Positions 34,722 to 44,350 are shown, numbered from the stretch's first letter. The stretch is DNA of 64,000 nt from Thiopseudomonas sp. (GCA_023228985.1 JALOAC010000003.1:62001-126000); one strand, 5' to 3'. The notes: a model not told the origin generated them from the letters alone. Numbers and translations: made by a program.

Positions 34722-37700
34722 CTACGGATAATACAGAAAGACGTTATCCTGTCCAAACTGGTCACGCAATCCTTGTAACAATATATCCTTGGGCTCTATT
34801 TTCCAGTTCTGCGCCAGCTCTAATTCGGCTTTCGCCTGAACGCCCTCATAAGCCACACTGACCAAGCAGTCGCCCGGATATTGCGCTAATTGCTGCTTGA
34901 GCCAATGAATCTGCTCCAATTGCAGACTGCTCTGATTAAGCTGTAAGCGTAGGCTATGGGCTAAACTGGTGCGCGCTTCTGCGAGTCCCAGCACGCGTTT
35001 GGCGCGGAATCTTAACCCACCTGAGAAGTCATCATGACTTACTTCACCCTCAACCACGACTAAAGTATCGGTCTGTAACAGGCCGTGAGCTTGGTTGAAA
35101 GCTTCGGCAAACAAGGAGGCTTCAATACGTCCCGAACGGTCATCTAGGGTAATAAAGGCCATTTTGTCACCTTTTTTATTACGCATTACCCGCTGATTCA
35201 CAATCAGCCCAGCAATGGTTTGCAGCTCTCTAGAGGGGCGCAAATCAACAATACGTTGCTTAGCAAAACGCCGTACTTCACTTTCATATTCATCAATCGG
35301 ATGGCCGGTCAGGTACAACCCAAGGGTATCTTTCTCCCCTTTTAGGCGTTCTTTTAAACTCAGTGGCCGAGCGTGCAAATAATTGGCGTATACATCTTGT
35401 TCGTCATCCTCAAATAGACCACCAAACAGATCCGTATGACCGCTTTCTCGATTACGCGCGGCCTGCCCAGCAGCTAGAATAGCATCGTCCATAGTCGCAA
35501 GCAGCACCGCACGGTTTTGATCAATGCCTTCTTGATAACTTTTAGCGTCATCGGCAAAGAAAGGCCCTAAGCGATCCAGCGCACCACTATTAACCAATGC
35601 ATCCAGCGTACGTTTGTTAATACGCTTCAAATCCACACGGGCACAGAAATCAAACAAATCTTTAAAGGGCTCGCCCGCTGCTCGCGCTTCAACAATCGCC
35701 TCTACTGGACCTTCGCCCACACCTTTAACTGCGCCCAAGCCATAGACCACCGCACCCTCGGGGTTGACGGTGAATTTAAACTCAGAGAAATTAACATCCG
35801 GCGCCATGAGTCTCAGCTTCATATCGCGGCACTCTTCGATCAGTGTCACCACCTTGTCGGTGTTATGCATATCCGAGGACAGCACGGCGGCCATAAAAGG
35901 CGCAGGGTAGTGCATTTTCAGCCAAGCGGTTTGGTAGGACACCAACCCATAAGCCGCTGAGTGGGATTTATTAAACCCGTAACCCGCGAACTTTTCTACC
36001 AGGTCAAAAATATTCCCTGCCAGCTCAGCGGTGATGTTGTTATTTTTACAACCCTCAACAAATAAACCGCGTTGCTGCTCCATTTCTTCGGGCATTTTCT
36101 TACCCATGGCGCGGCGCAGCATATCCGCACCGCCCAACGTATAACCGGCCATCACCTGCGCAATCTGCATCACCTGTTCTTGATACAGAATAATGCCGTA
36201 AGTGGGCGCAAGCACCGGCTTTAAGCCTTCGTATTGATAGTCAGGATGTGGGTAGGCCAGCTCAGCACGGCCGTGTTTGCGGTTGATAAAGTCATCGACC
36301 ATGCCCGATTGCAACGGGCCAGGACGGAACAAGGCTACCAACGCAATCAAGTCTTCAAGGCAGTCAGGCTTAAGCTTTTTGATCAGCTCTTTCATGCCCC
36401 GTGATTCCAGTTGGAACACTGCGGTGGTTTCGGCACGCTGCAGCAACTGGTAGGTGGGCTTGTCGTCCAGCGGTATTTGTTCAATCTCGAGCGGTGCTTC
36501 GCCTTGCTGCGCGCGGATGGCGTTAACGGTTTCTAACGCCCACTTAATAATGGTGAGGGTACGCAAACCAAGGAAGTCAAACTTAACCAGCCCCGCCGCT
36601 TCCACGTCATCCTTATCAAACTGGGTGACTAAACCGCTGCCATCTTCATCGCACAATACAGCAGAAAAGTCAGTCAACTTGGTCGGCGCAATCACTACCC
36701 CACCCGCGTGCTTGCCGGTGTTACGAATGGTGCCCTCAAGCTTAAGCGCCATCTGCCAAATTTCTTTGGCTTCGTCGTCTTTATCGACAAAGTCACGCAG
36801 GCTGTCTTCCATCTCGTAGGCTTTTTTCAGCGTCATGCCCACTTCAAAGGGAATCATTTTCGACAGCCGATCGGCCAAGCCATAAGACTTACCCTGCACC
36901 CGCGCCACATCACGCACCACCGCTTTAGCTGCCATGGTGCCGAAGGTGACAATCTGGCTAACCGCTTGGCGGCCATAGGTATCAGCAACATAGTCAATGA
37001 CGCGATCGCGGCCATCCATGCAGAAGTCCACGTCAAAGTCCGGCATGGAAACCCGCTCAGGGTTGAGGAAGCGTTCAAACAGCAAATCGTACAGCAGTGG
37101 GTCGAGGTCAGTAATGTGCAGCACATAGGCCACTAAACTGCCCGCACCCGAGCCTCGGCCTGGACCGACTGGTACGCCGTTATTTTTCGCCCATCTGATA
37201 AAATCCATCACAATCAGGAAGTAACCGGGGAAACCCATTTGGATAATAATATCCAACTCAAAGGTTAACCGGTCGATATACACCTGACGTTTTTGTTCGT
37301 AATCAGGCGTGTCTTTGGGCAGCGTAATCGATAAGCGTTCTTCCAGCCCTTCCATGGACACATGACGCAAATAGTCGTCAATGGTCATGCCTTCCGGCAC
37401 GGGGAAATCAGGTAAGAAGTGTTTTCCCAGCTGTACTTCAATATTACAACGCTTGGCAATTTCCACGGTATTGGCCAGTGCTTCAGGAATATCACTAAAC
37501 AACTGCGCCATTTCTTCCGGTGTTTTTAGGTACTGTTGATCCGAATACAGCCGTGGACGGCGCGGATCATCCAAAATACGGCCTTCGCCAATACAAACGC
37601 GTGTTTCATGTGCTTCAAAGTCATCTTCACTGATAAAGCGCACATCATTGGTCGCCACCACAGGCACCTGCAGCCGTGTCGCCAACTCCATGGCTGCATG

Positions 37701-38243
37701 CACATACTCTTCATCGTTGGTGCGCCCAGTGCGCTGTAACTCCAGATAAAAACGCTGGGGGAAAACAGCTTGCCAATAGGCTAACAATTCTTCTGCTTTA
37801 GCCGTATCTTGCGCCAGCAACGCGCGACCAATCTCACCCTCTTTAGCACCTGACAAGGCTATCAAACCCGTCGATTGCTCAGCTATCCAGTCACGCTGTA
37901 GGATAGCTACGTCGCTATGCTGTCCATGGGTGTAGCCCTTAGAAACCAGTTCTGTCAGGTTGCGGTAACCCTGTGCATCCATCGCCAGCAAAGTCATTCG
38001 CGAAGCGGGTGCGTCAGGATCAGTATTGGCCAGCCAAACATCCACACCGCAGATTGGTTTGATACCACCAGCCGGGGCGGCGCGCAGAAACTTAACCAGG
38101 GCAAAGAAATTGCTCTGATCGGTAATAGCCACCGCTGGCATACCTGCCTCAGCTACCTTTTGGACTAGGGGTTTTATACGCACTAACCCATCAACCAAAG
38201 AAAATTCACTATGCACGCGCAGGTGCACAAAGGTAGCTGTCAT
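34722..38243 (-). CDS. dnaE: DNA polymerase III alpha subunit DnaE
   Basis: DnaE is the replicative polymerase. The 1173-residue protein has an N-terminal PHP domain (FVHLRVHSEFSLVDGLV), the polymerase palm with the catalytic aspartates in PDFDVDFCMDGRDR (about residue 401), a thumb/fingers region with GKKMPEEME and GFNKSHSAAYG, tandem helix-hairpin-helix elements (about 830-900), and a C-terminal OB domain (about 990-1070). A beta-clamp-binding-type QxDLF-like stretch (HTDLFGGLF) lies near residue 925. It is upstream of accA and tilS. The clamp-loader delta' gene holB is at 51.6 kb. Confidence 0.97.
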   Translation of the reverse strand: MTATFVHLRVHSEFSLVDGLVRIKPLVQKVAEAGMPAVAITDQSNFFALVKFLRAAPAGGIKPICGVDVWLANTDPDAPASRMTLLAMDAQGYRNLTELVSKGYTHGQHSDVAILQRDWIAEQSTGLIALSGAKEGEIGRALLAQDTAKAEELLAYWQAVFPQRFYLELQRTGRTNDEEYVHAAMELATRLQVPVVATNDVRFISEDDFEAHETRVCIGEGRILDDPRRPRLYSDQQYLKTPEEMAQLFSDIPEALANTVEIAKRCNIEVQLGKHFLPDFPVPEGMTIDDYLRHVSMEGLEERLSITLPKDTPDYEQKRQVYIDRLTFELDIIIQMGFPGYFLIVMDFIRWAKNNGVPVGPGRGSGAGSLVAYVLHITDLDPLLYDLLFERFLNPERVSMPDFDVDFCMDGRDRVIDYVADTYGRQAVSQIVTFGTMAAKAVVRDVARVQGKSYGLADRLSKMIPFEVGMTLKKAYEMEDSLRDFVDKDDEAKEIWQMALKLEGTIRNTGKHAGGVVIAPTKLTDFSAVLCDEDGSGLVTQFDKDDVEAAGLVKFDFLGLRTLTIIKWALETVNAIRAQQGEAPLEIEQIPLDDKPTYQLLQRAETTAVFQLESRGMKELIKKLKPDCLEDLIALVALFRPGPLQSGMVDDFINRKHGRAELAYPHPDYQYEGLKPVLAPTYGIILYQEQVMQIAQVMAGYTLGGADMLRRAMGKKMPEEMEQQRGLFVEGCKNNNITAELAGNIFDLVEKFAGYGFNKSHSAAYGLVSYQTAWLKMHYPAPFMAAVLSSDMHNTDKVVTLIEECRDMKLRLMAPDVNFSEFKFTVNPEGAVVYGLGAVKGVGEGPVEAIVEARAAGEPFKDLFDFCARVDLKRINKRTLDALVNSGALDRLGPFFADDAKSYQEGIDQNRAVLLATMDDAILAAGQAARNRESGHTDLFGGLFEDDEQDVYANYLHARPLSLKERLKGEKDTLGLYLTGHPIDEYESEVRRFAKQRIVDLRPSRELQTIAGLIVNQRVMRNKKGDKMAFITLDDRSGRIEASLFAEAFNQAHGLLQTDTLVVVEGEVSHDDFSGGLRFRAKRVLGLAEARTSLAHSLRLQLNQSSLQLEQIHWLKQQLAQYPGDCLVSVAYEGVQAKAELELAQNWKIEPKDILLQGLRDQFGQDNVFLYYP

Positions 38244-38306
38244 TATATAAACTCTTTTAAGGTGCTCAAGAAACTACTGCCAAGATCAAAAGCAAGGGCT
38301 GCCTGC

Positions 38307-39176
38307 TTACTGGGTTAAGCGTTGCAGCGCTTCACGATACTTTTCTGCAGTTTGCTGTATCACTGCATCAGGAATTTGCGGGGCTGGGGCTTGCTTGTTC
38401 CAGCCGCTACCTTCCAACCAATCGCGTACAAACTGCTTATCAAAACTAGGCGGGTTAATGCCTTCTTGGTAGCTTTCTGCTGGCCAAAAACGACTGGAAT
38501 CAGGCGTTAGGACCTCATCCATCAGGGTCAAACGCCCTTGCTCATCCAAACCGAACTCGAACTTAGTGTCCGCGATGATAATGCCTTTGCTGGCTGCATA
38601 CTCAACTGCTGCTTGGTACAGTGCGATAGAAGCATCACGCACCTGCGCCGCCAAATCAGCCCCGATCAGCGCTTCACACTGGGCATAAGAAATATTTTCA
38701 TCATGGTCGCCCACTTCAGCTTTGGTGGAGGGGGTAAAGATAGGCTCTGGCAAGCGCGCTGCTTCTTTTAATCCAGCGGGCAGTTTGATGCCGCAAACCG
38801 TGCCACTGGCTTGGTATTCTTTCCAGCCAGAGCCGACCAAATAACCGCGCACAATGGCTTCTACTGGTACAGGCTTTAAACGTTTAGCCACCACGGCGCG
38901 CCCTTCCAGCAGCGGTAACTCAGCAGCAGACACGACATCAGCAAGGCTGTCGCCGGTGAAGTGGTCCGGCACAATGCCTTTAAGCTTGGCAAACCAAAAA
39001 TTAGAAATCTGCGTTAGCACTTTGCCTTTATCTGGGATGGGTTGGTCCAAAATCACATCAAAGGCCGATAAACGATCGCTGGCGACCATTAGCATCCGCT
39101 GTGCATCCACCTCATAAAGGTCACGTACTTTGCCTGAATAGATTTTTTTTAAGCTTAGAGAAGCTGAAGTGGTCAT
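38307..39176 (-). CDS. purC: SAICAR synthetase PurC, long (ADE1/Neisseria-like) type
   Basis: PurC joins CAIR and aspartate in purine synthesis. Motifs are IYSGKVRDLYEV, MVASDRLSAFDVIL, PIPDKGKVLTQISNFWF, RGYLVGSGWKEYQASG and STKAEVGDHDENIS. The protein is 289 residues, with the insertions of the long class known from yeast ADE1 and Neisseria. The PurC next to dapA-bamC in E. coli and Pseudomonas, as I know it, is the ~237-residue class beginning with a YRGKAK motif. The position is therefore conserved but the subtype differs. It is 63 bases upstream of dnaE and 107 bases after bamC. Confidence 0.95.
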   Translation of the reverse strand: MTTSASLSLKKIYSGKVRDLYEVDAQRMLMVASDRLSAFDVILDQPIPDKGKVLTQISNFWFAKLKGIVPDHFTGDSLADVVSAAELPLLEGRAVVAKRLKPVPVEAIVRGYLVGSGWKEYQASGTVCGIKLPAGLKEAARLPEPIFTPSTKAEVGDHDENISYAQCEALIGADLAAQVRDASIALYQAAVEYAASKGIIIADTKFEFGLDEQGRLTLMDEVLTPDSSRFWPAESYQEGINPPSFDKQFVRDWLEGSGWNKQAPAPQIPDAVIQQTAEKYREALQRLTQ

Positions 39177-39201
39177 GCTGTATATTCCACACTGTTAAGC
39201 A

Positions 39202-39226
39202 AAACAGGCGAAATAGTCGCCTGTTT
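39202..39226 (-). terminator. Hairpin between bamC and purC
   Basis: Perfect 10-base arms AAACAGGCGA (39202-39211) and TCGCCTGTTT (39217-39226) with a 5-base loop are followed on the minus strand by a short T run (TTTTGC). It is likely a full or partial terminator of dapA-bamC. Confidence 0.7.
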
Positions 39227-39283
39227 GTTGAATGAAAATAAAACCCTCAGCAACAGCATCTATGCCTAGCAGGGGCTCCTAAA

Positions 39284-40408
39284 TTAGTTTAGCTGCTCTT
39301 GAATGGCAGCCAAGACGCGCTCAGTCAGCTCAGGATCGGCCAAAGTTTCAGCGTCTTTCTCCAAGCTAACAAAAACCTGATGTCCGATGTCCGTTAATTT
39401 TAAACGATACAAGTCTTCCATCGGGTCAACGGCTTCTTCTGCTGCGGGTCGCTGCTTATCCAGCTCAAGTTCTTTTTCGATCTCTTTTAGTGCCGTAAAG
39501 AGTGCATCAAAGAAGCCGACAGGTTCTCTGGCAATCTCACGATTGGGGTCGATTAGATACACATTCTCTTCACGCTCTTGCTCAGACACGTAGATTTCGG
39601 CACTTTCTAAAGCGCGGCCTACACCAAACCACGCACGATCAAGGCTGGCATCAATGCGCAATGCTTTACTGCCATTAGGTAAGTCCACCATAGCTACGCG
39701 TTTAGGGGCGTCATAGTTGCGACTGGCCAACAGAGAATAGCTGTCTCTGGTCTGGCTCGCTTCTTCTAGATATGTATGCAACAAAGCCAAGGCGCTGTCT
39801 GCCTGCGCGGCACTCCAAGGTGTGCTATCAGAGCTTGCTGAGCTGCGCGCTGAGTCTAAGAAAATTTCGCTGGTATTACGCTGTACACCCGGCTCGATCC
39901 GCACACGATAACGTACCTGCTCACTATCAGTCAGTTTAACTTGACTAACAAAGTCTTGTGCAAGTTGGTTTTCAGTTTGCCATTGCGTCACAAACTCACC
40001 CATATGCGGGTTTTCCTCGGCAATTACAAAACCCTTTGTTTCAAAAAAAGACAGCACAATTGGCCAAACCTGTGCCGGAATACGCTGCGCAACAATCCAG
40101 CTCAGTTGGTCCGTCTGCTGCAAAAAGAAATCAACTGCTTGCGCGCCTGTCGGCAATGACTGCGGGCGCGGTACTCTAACTTTTTCTTTACTGGAGAGGC
40201 TGGCTATATGCTCGGGCACAGGCAGCAATGGCTCCGCGATGTTAGCCTGCATCCCTTCTGGCAATTGCATAGGTTTTTCTACCTTAGCATCCTGATAATC
40301 CGCACCGCGATTACGAAAGTAACCCTTATCGCCACCCCATAGCACGCCACAACCGGATAATCCTGAAACCAGCACCGCTAAACCAACTGCCTGTGTAATA
40401 CGCTTCAT
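39284..40408 (-). CDS. bamC: Outer membrane assembly lipoprotein BamC (NlpB)
   Basis: BamC is an accessory lipoprotein of the BAM beta-barrel assembly machine. The N-terminus MKRITQAVGLAVLVSGLSGC ends in a lipobox (LSGC), with the lipidated Cys at 20. An extended unstructured segment with YFRNRGADYQDAK and MQLPEGM, typical of the BamD-binding region, precedes two helix-grip domains. The C-terminal ~50 residues are acidic. The length is 374 residues. It follows dapA by 13 bases in the standard dapA-bamC operon. Confidence 0.94.
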   Translation of the reverse strand: MKRITQAVGLAVLVSGLSGCGVLWGGDKGYFRNRGADYQDAKVEKPMQLPEGMQANIAEPLLPVPEHIASLSSKEKVRVPRPQSLPTGAQAVDFFLQQTDQLSWIVAQRIPAQVWPIVLSFFETKGFVIAEENPHMGEFVTQWQTENQLAQDFVSQVKLTDSEQVRYRVRIEPGVQRNTSEIFLDSARSSASSDSTPWSAAQADSALALLHTYLEEASQTRDSYSLLASRNYDAPKRVAMVDLPNGSKALRIDASLDRAWFGVGRALESAEIYVSEQEREENVYLIDPNREIAREPVGFFDALFTALKEIEKELELDKQRPAAEEAVDPMEDLYRLKLTDIGHQVFVSLEKDAETLADPELTERVLAAIQEQLN

Positions 40409-40422
40409 AGCACGCCCTTTAA

Positions 40423-41301
40423 TTAGTTTAAAATAGCAGTTTCGCGTAATGCCTGACGAACTTGCTCGTGGTATTGCTCACTTAACCAAGTCAAAGGCAA
40501 GCGTATTCCCTTATCAATTAAGCCCATTTCATATAAGGCCCACTTCACTGGGATTGGATTTGCTTCAACAAATAATTTTTCATGCAACGGCATCAACGAG
40601 TCATTGAGCTCTTTAGCCGCTTGCGCTTCACCCGCCATCGCCAAACGGCATAGCTCGCTCATTTTTCTTGGAGCGACGTTAGCCGTGACCGAAATATTAC
40701 CCTTACCACCCGCTAACATCAGCTGATACGCCGTCGCATCATCACCAGAGTACACCAAGAAGTCGCTGTCTACGCCAGCAATTATCTGCTTAGCGCGTTC
40801 AATATCACCGGTAGCTTCTTTGATGCCAATGATGTTTTTGATGGCTGATAAGCGAATAGCCGTTTCAGCCTGCATATCACACACAGTACGACCCGGAACA
40901 TTGTATAGAATCTGCGGAATATCAACCGCTTCAGCGATGTGCTTAAAGTGCTGGTACAAACCTTCTTGCGTTGGCTTGTTGTAATAAGGTGTCACCAGTA
41001 AGCACGCATCGGCACCTACTTTTTTTGCGTTCTGCGTCAGCTCAACCGCTTCACGTGTGCAGTTGGCACCCGTACCGGCAATAACAGGAATACGGCCGTT
41101 GACCTGTTTAACGACGCGACGCAACACCTCAACATGTTCTGCCACACTTAAGGTTGCTGACTCGCCCGTAGTACCCACAGCGACTATGGCGCTGGTACCT
41201 TCTTGGATATGGAAGTCAATCAATTTATCGAGCGCGGGCCAATCGAGTTCACCCTGTGCATCCATTGGCGTAACAATCGCCACCATACTGCCCGTAATCA
41301 T
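40423..41301 (-). CDS. dapA: 4-hydroxy-tetrahydrodipicolinate synthase DapA
   Basis: DapA condenses pyruvate and aspartate semialdehyde for lysine and diaminopimelate synthesis. The start at 41301 (MITGSMVAIVTPM) fits the family and has AGGAG about 11 bases upstream; the longer frame adds 23 residues without support. It shows GTTGESATL, the catalytic Tyr in ILYNVPGRT and the Schiff-base Lys in IIGIKEATGD. Its 292 residues are normal. It is the first gene of dapA-bamC and is divergent from the GcvR-like gene. Confidence 0.97.
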   Translation of the reverse strand: MITGSMVAIVTPMDAQGELDWPALDKLIDFHIQEGTSAIVAVGTTGESATLSVAEHVEVLRRVVKQVNGRIPVIAGTGANCTREAVELTQNAKKVGADACLLVTPYYNKPTQEGLYQHFKHIAEAVDIPQILYNVPGRTVCDMQAETAIRLSAIKNIIGIKEATGDIERAKQIIAGVDSDFLVYSGDDATAYQLMLAGGKGNISVTANVAPRKMSELCRLAMAGEAQAAKELNDSLMPLHEKLFVEANPIPVKWALYEMGLIDKGIRLPLTWLSEQYHEQVRQALRETAILN

Positions 41302-41483
41302 GCCATGACTCCTGCAAAAAAATAGAAAAAAAGAGTTGTTTATGTTACTAATGCTGTGCACTGAGCACAAGCACAGCGAAGCATTCTCTGCATATTCACT
41401 TTACCAAGCGCAGAATAATTACTTGCGCTGTCAGAGCATTGTTAAAATCAGACTTAAACAATCAACTGCCAAAGGAAACCTGG

Positions 41484-42041
41484 ATGTCGAGCACTACACC
41501 GCCCGAGCAGCATATAGTGATCAGCGCGTTAGCTGAAAACCCGCTGGAGCTTATCAACCTTCTGTGCCGGGTTTGTCAAGAAAACCGTTGCGCCACTGTG
41601 AGCAGCCACCTTACCCAACACGGTCAACTAAGCGCCCTTTCATTAGAAACCAAGGGTAGCTGGGATGCTTTGGCACGGCTGGAAGTGGCGTTAACCAACC
41701 TTAAGAAACGCGAAGATATATTTTTAACCTACGCACGCAGCGTGCAAGACAACAAAAAAACCAAAGCTCTACCCTATATTGTGTATGTCAGCGCCTTTTT
41801 CCGGCCGGATATTTTGGCTGAGCTATGCCAGTTTTTCACCGACCATAAAATCAATATCGACACTATTGTTTACGACAGTTATCAAGCTCCACAAACTGAT
41901 ACCACCATGCTCAACGCCACCATCACGGTAACCCTACCCGTAAGCACGCAAATTAGCTGGTTACGTGATCAGTTTTTAGACTTTGCCGACGCGCTTAATT
42001 TAGACGCCCTAATCGAGCCTTGGCGTCCACAGACATTTTGA
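41484..42041 (+). CDS. GcvR-like ACT-domain regulatory protein
   Basis: This 185-residue protein has two ACT domains: about 10-85 (IVISALAENPLELINLLCRV) and about 95-175 (YIVYVSAFFRPDILAELCQF). The start at 41484 has GGAAAC 7 bases upstream; the longer frame adds 15 residues. GcvR in E. coli binds GcvA and represses the glycine cleavage operon, and Pseudomonas homologues are annotated the same way. The actual ligand and partner here are unknown. It is 8 bases before bcp and cotranscribed with it, the usual Pseudomonas gcvR-bcp pair divergent from dapA. Confidence 0.88.
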   Translation: MSSTTPPEQHIVISALAENPLELINLLCRVCQENRCATVSSHLTQHGQLSALSLETKGSWDALARLEVALTNLKKREDIFLTYARSVQDNKKTKALPYIVYVSAFFRPDILAELCQFFTDHKINIDTIVYDSYQAPQTDTTMLNATITVTLPVSTQISWLRDQFLDFADALNLDALIEPWRPQTF

Positions 42042-42049
42042 GGCTAACC

Positions 42050-42517
42050 ATGAGCACACTAGAAACCCTAAACTTTACTGCCCAAGCCACCAACAACACT
42101 ACAGTGACCCTGTCGGAATTAGCCGGCAAACAGGTGGTTATTTATTTTTACCCTAAGGACAACACCCCCGGCTGCACCAGTGAAGGGCAAGACTTTCGTG
42201 ATCTTTATCCCGAATTTCAGGCAGCCAACACCCTTATTTTCGGGGTTTCCCGCGACAGCCTACGCACCCATGAAAACTTCAAGCTCAAGCACGAGTTTCC
42301 TTTTGAGCTAATTAGCGATCCCGAAGAAGAGTTGTGTCGGTTATTTGATGTAATCAAGCTAAAAAAACTGTACGGCAAAGAGCACCTTGGCATTGAACGC
42401 AGTACTTTTTTACTCGACAGAAAAGGTGTGGTTAAACAAGAGTGGCGCAAAGTGAAGGTCAAAGAACACGCCGCTGAAGTACTGGCTGCCGCGCAAGAAC
42501 TGCATAAGCAAGGTTAG
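42050..42517 (+). CDS. bcp: Thiol peroxidase Bcp/PrxQ
   Basis: This thioredoxin-fold peroxidase reduces hydroperoxides. The start at 42050 has GAGG 6 bases upstream. The 155-residue protein contains the peroxidatic cysteine C42 in NTPGCTSEGQDF. The resolving cysteine five residues later, present in E. coli Bcp, is absent (Gln); the only other cysteine is C96, so a 1-Cys mechanism or a different disulfide is inferred. FGVSRDSLRTHENF and the GIERSTFLLD strand are typical. The stop overlaps the stop of the convergent tusA gene by 4 bases. Confidence 0.95.
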   Translation: MSTLETLNFTAQATNNTTVTLSELAGKQVVIYFYPKDNTPGCTSEGQDFRDLYPEFQAANTLIFGVSRDSLRTHENFKLKHEFPFELISDPEEELCRLFDVIKLKKLYGKEHLGIERSTFLLDRKGVVKQEWRKVKVKEHAAEVLAAAQELHKQG

Positions 42518-42753
42518 GCGGCTGCACCTTTTTTTAGAAAATAGATAAACACCTGCTGCTCTGTAGTTTCTTCATGCAGCAACTGATGCCCAGCCAAGTT
42601 AGCAAAACTGCGTAAATCGCGTTGCGAACCGGCATCAGTGGCTAGAATCTTCAACACAGCGCCCACAGGCAGTTGATTTAACGCCAGCTTGGCTTTTAAG
42701 AGCGGCATCGGACAAGCCAGCCCTTGCGCATCAACACAGTCATCAAAATGCAT
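42514..42753 (-). CDS. tusA: TusA-family sulfurtransferase
   Basis: This is a 79-residue sulfur carrier. The CPxP motif is intact in GLACPMPLLKAKLAL, with the active cysteine at residue 14, and the rest (LKILATDAGSQRDLRSFANLAGH) matches the family. TusA-like proteins pass persulfide sulfur to tRNA thiolation or molybdenum cofactor assembly; which applies here is not visible. It is divergent from bepA, as in Pseudomonas, and convergent with bcp. Confidence 0.94.
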   Translation of the reverse strand: MHFDDCVDAQGLACPMPLLKAKLALNQLPVGAVLKILATDAGSQRDLRSFANLAGHQLLHEETTEQQVFIYFLKKGAAA

Positions 42754-42866
42754 TAATCGTAACCCCAGAACAATAATGGTATTAAAGAGTCATAAGCAGC
42801 TAATAACACTGCAATTTTCCGCCCTATTAGTATCATAAGCATGTTCAATAATACACGAGCCCCGAC

Positions 42867-44312
42867 ATGAAGTTTTTACGCCCAAGCCTATTTGCCCTTA
42901 GTTGCTTAATTGCCACACCTAACATGGCCATTGAGCTGCCTTCATTAGGCGATACCAGCTCATCAATTGTGTCTCTAGAACAAGAGCATCGACTGGGCAG
43001 GGCTTGGCTGAATATATTACGCAGTCAGGTGCCCCAACTCTCTGATCCTTTATTAAAGGACTATGTCGAGCGCAGTGTCTACCGCCTAGCCGAAACCAGT
43101 CAGCTACAGGAAAGACGCTTAGAGTTTGTTTTACTAGCCAGCCCACAGCTAAACGCCTTTGCCGCACCGGGTGGCATTATTGGCGTGAATGGCGGTTTGT
43201 TTATCCACGCTGAAAACGAAGCAGAATATGCATCGGTTATGGCGCATGAATTAGCGCATTTGTCCCAACGTCACTTTGCCCGCGGTCTAGAAGCACAGAA
43301 GCGTATGCAACTGCCAATGATGGCCGCCCTACTGGCCGGAGTGGTTGCCGCCGCCGCAGGTGCTGGCGACGTGGGTATGGCGGCTATTATGTCGAGCCAA
43401 GCAGCCGCCTTTCAGGAGCAACGCCGCTTTTCAAGGCAAAACGAGCAAGAAGCTGACCGTGTCGGTATTCAAAATCTGAGTCGTGCAGGTTTTGATCCTC
43501 GCTCCATGCCCAGCATGTTTGAACGCTTGTCGCGCCAGTACCGCTTCGACCGCACACCACCAGAATTTTTACTGACGCACCCCGTCACTGAATCGCGTAT
43601 TGCCGACACCCGCAACCGTGCGGAACAATTAGTCGCTTTAGCCAGCCGCCCCGGCGTCGTTGATTCTCTTACCTATCAACTTTTACGTGCACGCGTCAAA
43701 CTCACCTTTGAGGACACGCCGGGCATCTCCTTAAAGCGTTTTCGTGCTGAGCTTGAAGCTAATCCAGATAATACAGCGGCCCGTTACGGACTGGCTTTAG
43801 CATTGATTCGTGCCAGCCAGTTTAAAGAGGCAGGGCAAGAGTTAGAATTATTATTAAGCAAAGCGCCCAGCAGCCAGTTTTTTATCCTCGCTCAAATTGA
43901 TCTCGAACTCAGTCAGCAGCAGTATAAAACGGCTGAACAGCGCATCAATAAAGCACTCAAAGACTTCCCTTCTAGCTATCCACTACAGGCCGCCAAGGTG
44001 GAAATATTGCTGGCGCAACGGCGCTATAGTGAAGCCGAGCTAGTACTTAACGCTCTGATAAAACAACGCCCCAATGATCCTGATATTTGGTTTGAGCTGG
44101 CAGAAGTGCGCGGTCAAACCAACAACATCGTAGGCCTGCACGAAGCGCGCGCAGAATTTTTCGTGCGCATGGGTGACTATCAGCAAGCCATTGAACAACT
44201 GAGCTACGCCAAACGCCGAGTGGAAAACAACTTCCCCCTTGCATCAAGCATTGACGCGCGCCAAGTTGAGCTGATTAAAGAAGAAGAGATGGTGAAAGAA
44301 ATGTTCCGCTAA
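42867..44312 (+). CDS. bepA: Periplasmic M48 metalloprotease/chaperone BepA
   Basis: BepA promotes outer-membrane LptD maturation and degrades misassembled beta-barrel proteins. The protein is 481 residues. MKFLRPSLFALSCLIATPNMA is a signal peptide. The zinc site is HELAH (about residues 127-131), with the third ligand Glu in NEQEADRVG. PQLNAFAAPGGIIGVNGGL is a family signature. The C-terminal ~180 residues are TPR repeats (ARYGLALALIRASQFKEAG, QLEQLSY-type helices). It is downstream and divergent from tusA and faces the McrBC operon. Confidence 0.95.
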   Translation: MKFLRPSLFALSCLIATPNMAIELPSLGDTSSSIVSLEQEHRLGRAWLNILRSQVPQLSDPLLKDYVERSVYRLAETSQLQERRLEFVLLASPQLNAFAAPGGIIGVNGGLFIHAENEAEYASVMAHELAHLSQRHFARGLEAQKRMQLPMMAALLAGVVAAAAGAGDVGMAAIMSSQAAAFQEQRRFSRQNEQEADRVGIQNLSRAGFDPRSMPSMFERLSRQYRFDRTPPEFLLTHPVTESRIADTRNRAEQLVALASRPGVVDSLTYQLLRARVKLTFEDTPGISLKRFRAELEANPDNTAARYGLALALIRASQFKEAGQELELLLSKAPSSQFFILAQIDLELSQQQYKTAEQRINKALKDFPSSYPLQAAKVEILLAQRRYSEAELVLNALIKQRPNDPDIWFELAEVRGQTNNIVGLHEARAEFFVRMGDYQQAIEQLSYAKRRVENNFPLASSIDARQVELIKEEEMVKEMFR

Positions 44313-44325
44313 CCACGACCACCCT

Positions 44326-44350
44326 GCAGCGCGTTAGCAAAACGCGCTGC
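44326..44350. terminator. GC-rich perfect hairpin between bepA and mcrC
   Basis: Arms GCAGCGCGTT (44326-44335) and AACGCGCTGC (44341-44350) with a 5-base loop overlap the mcrC stop codon. Neither strand has a T tract, so it is at best a weak terminator or an RNA end-protecting stem. Confidence 0.5.

Noticed and set aside
36454..37136. Long open frames on the strand opposite dnaE (and similar ones opposite purL, mazG and pyrG)
   Set aside because: They lie wholly inside strongly supported genes and have shadow-like composition with no start signals.
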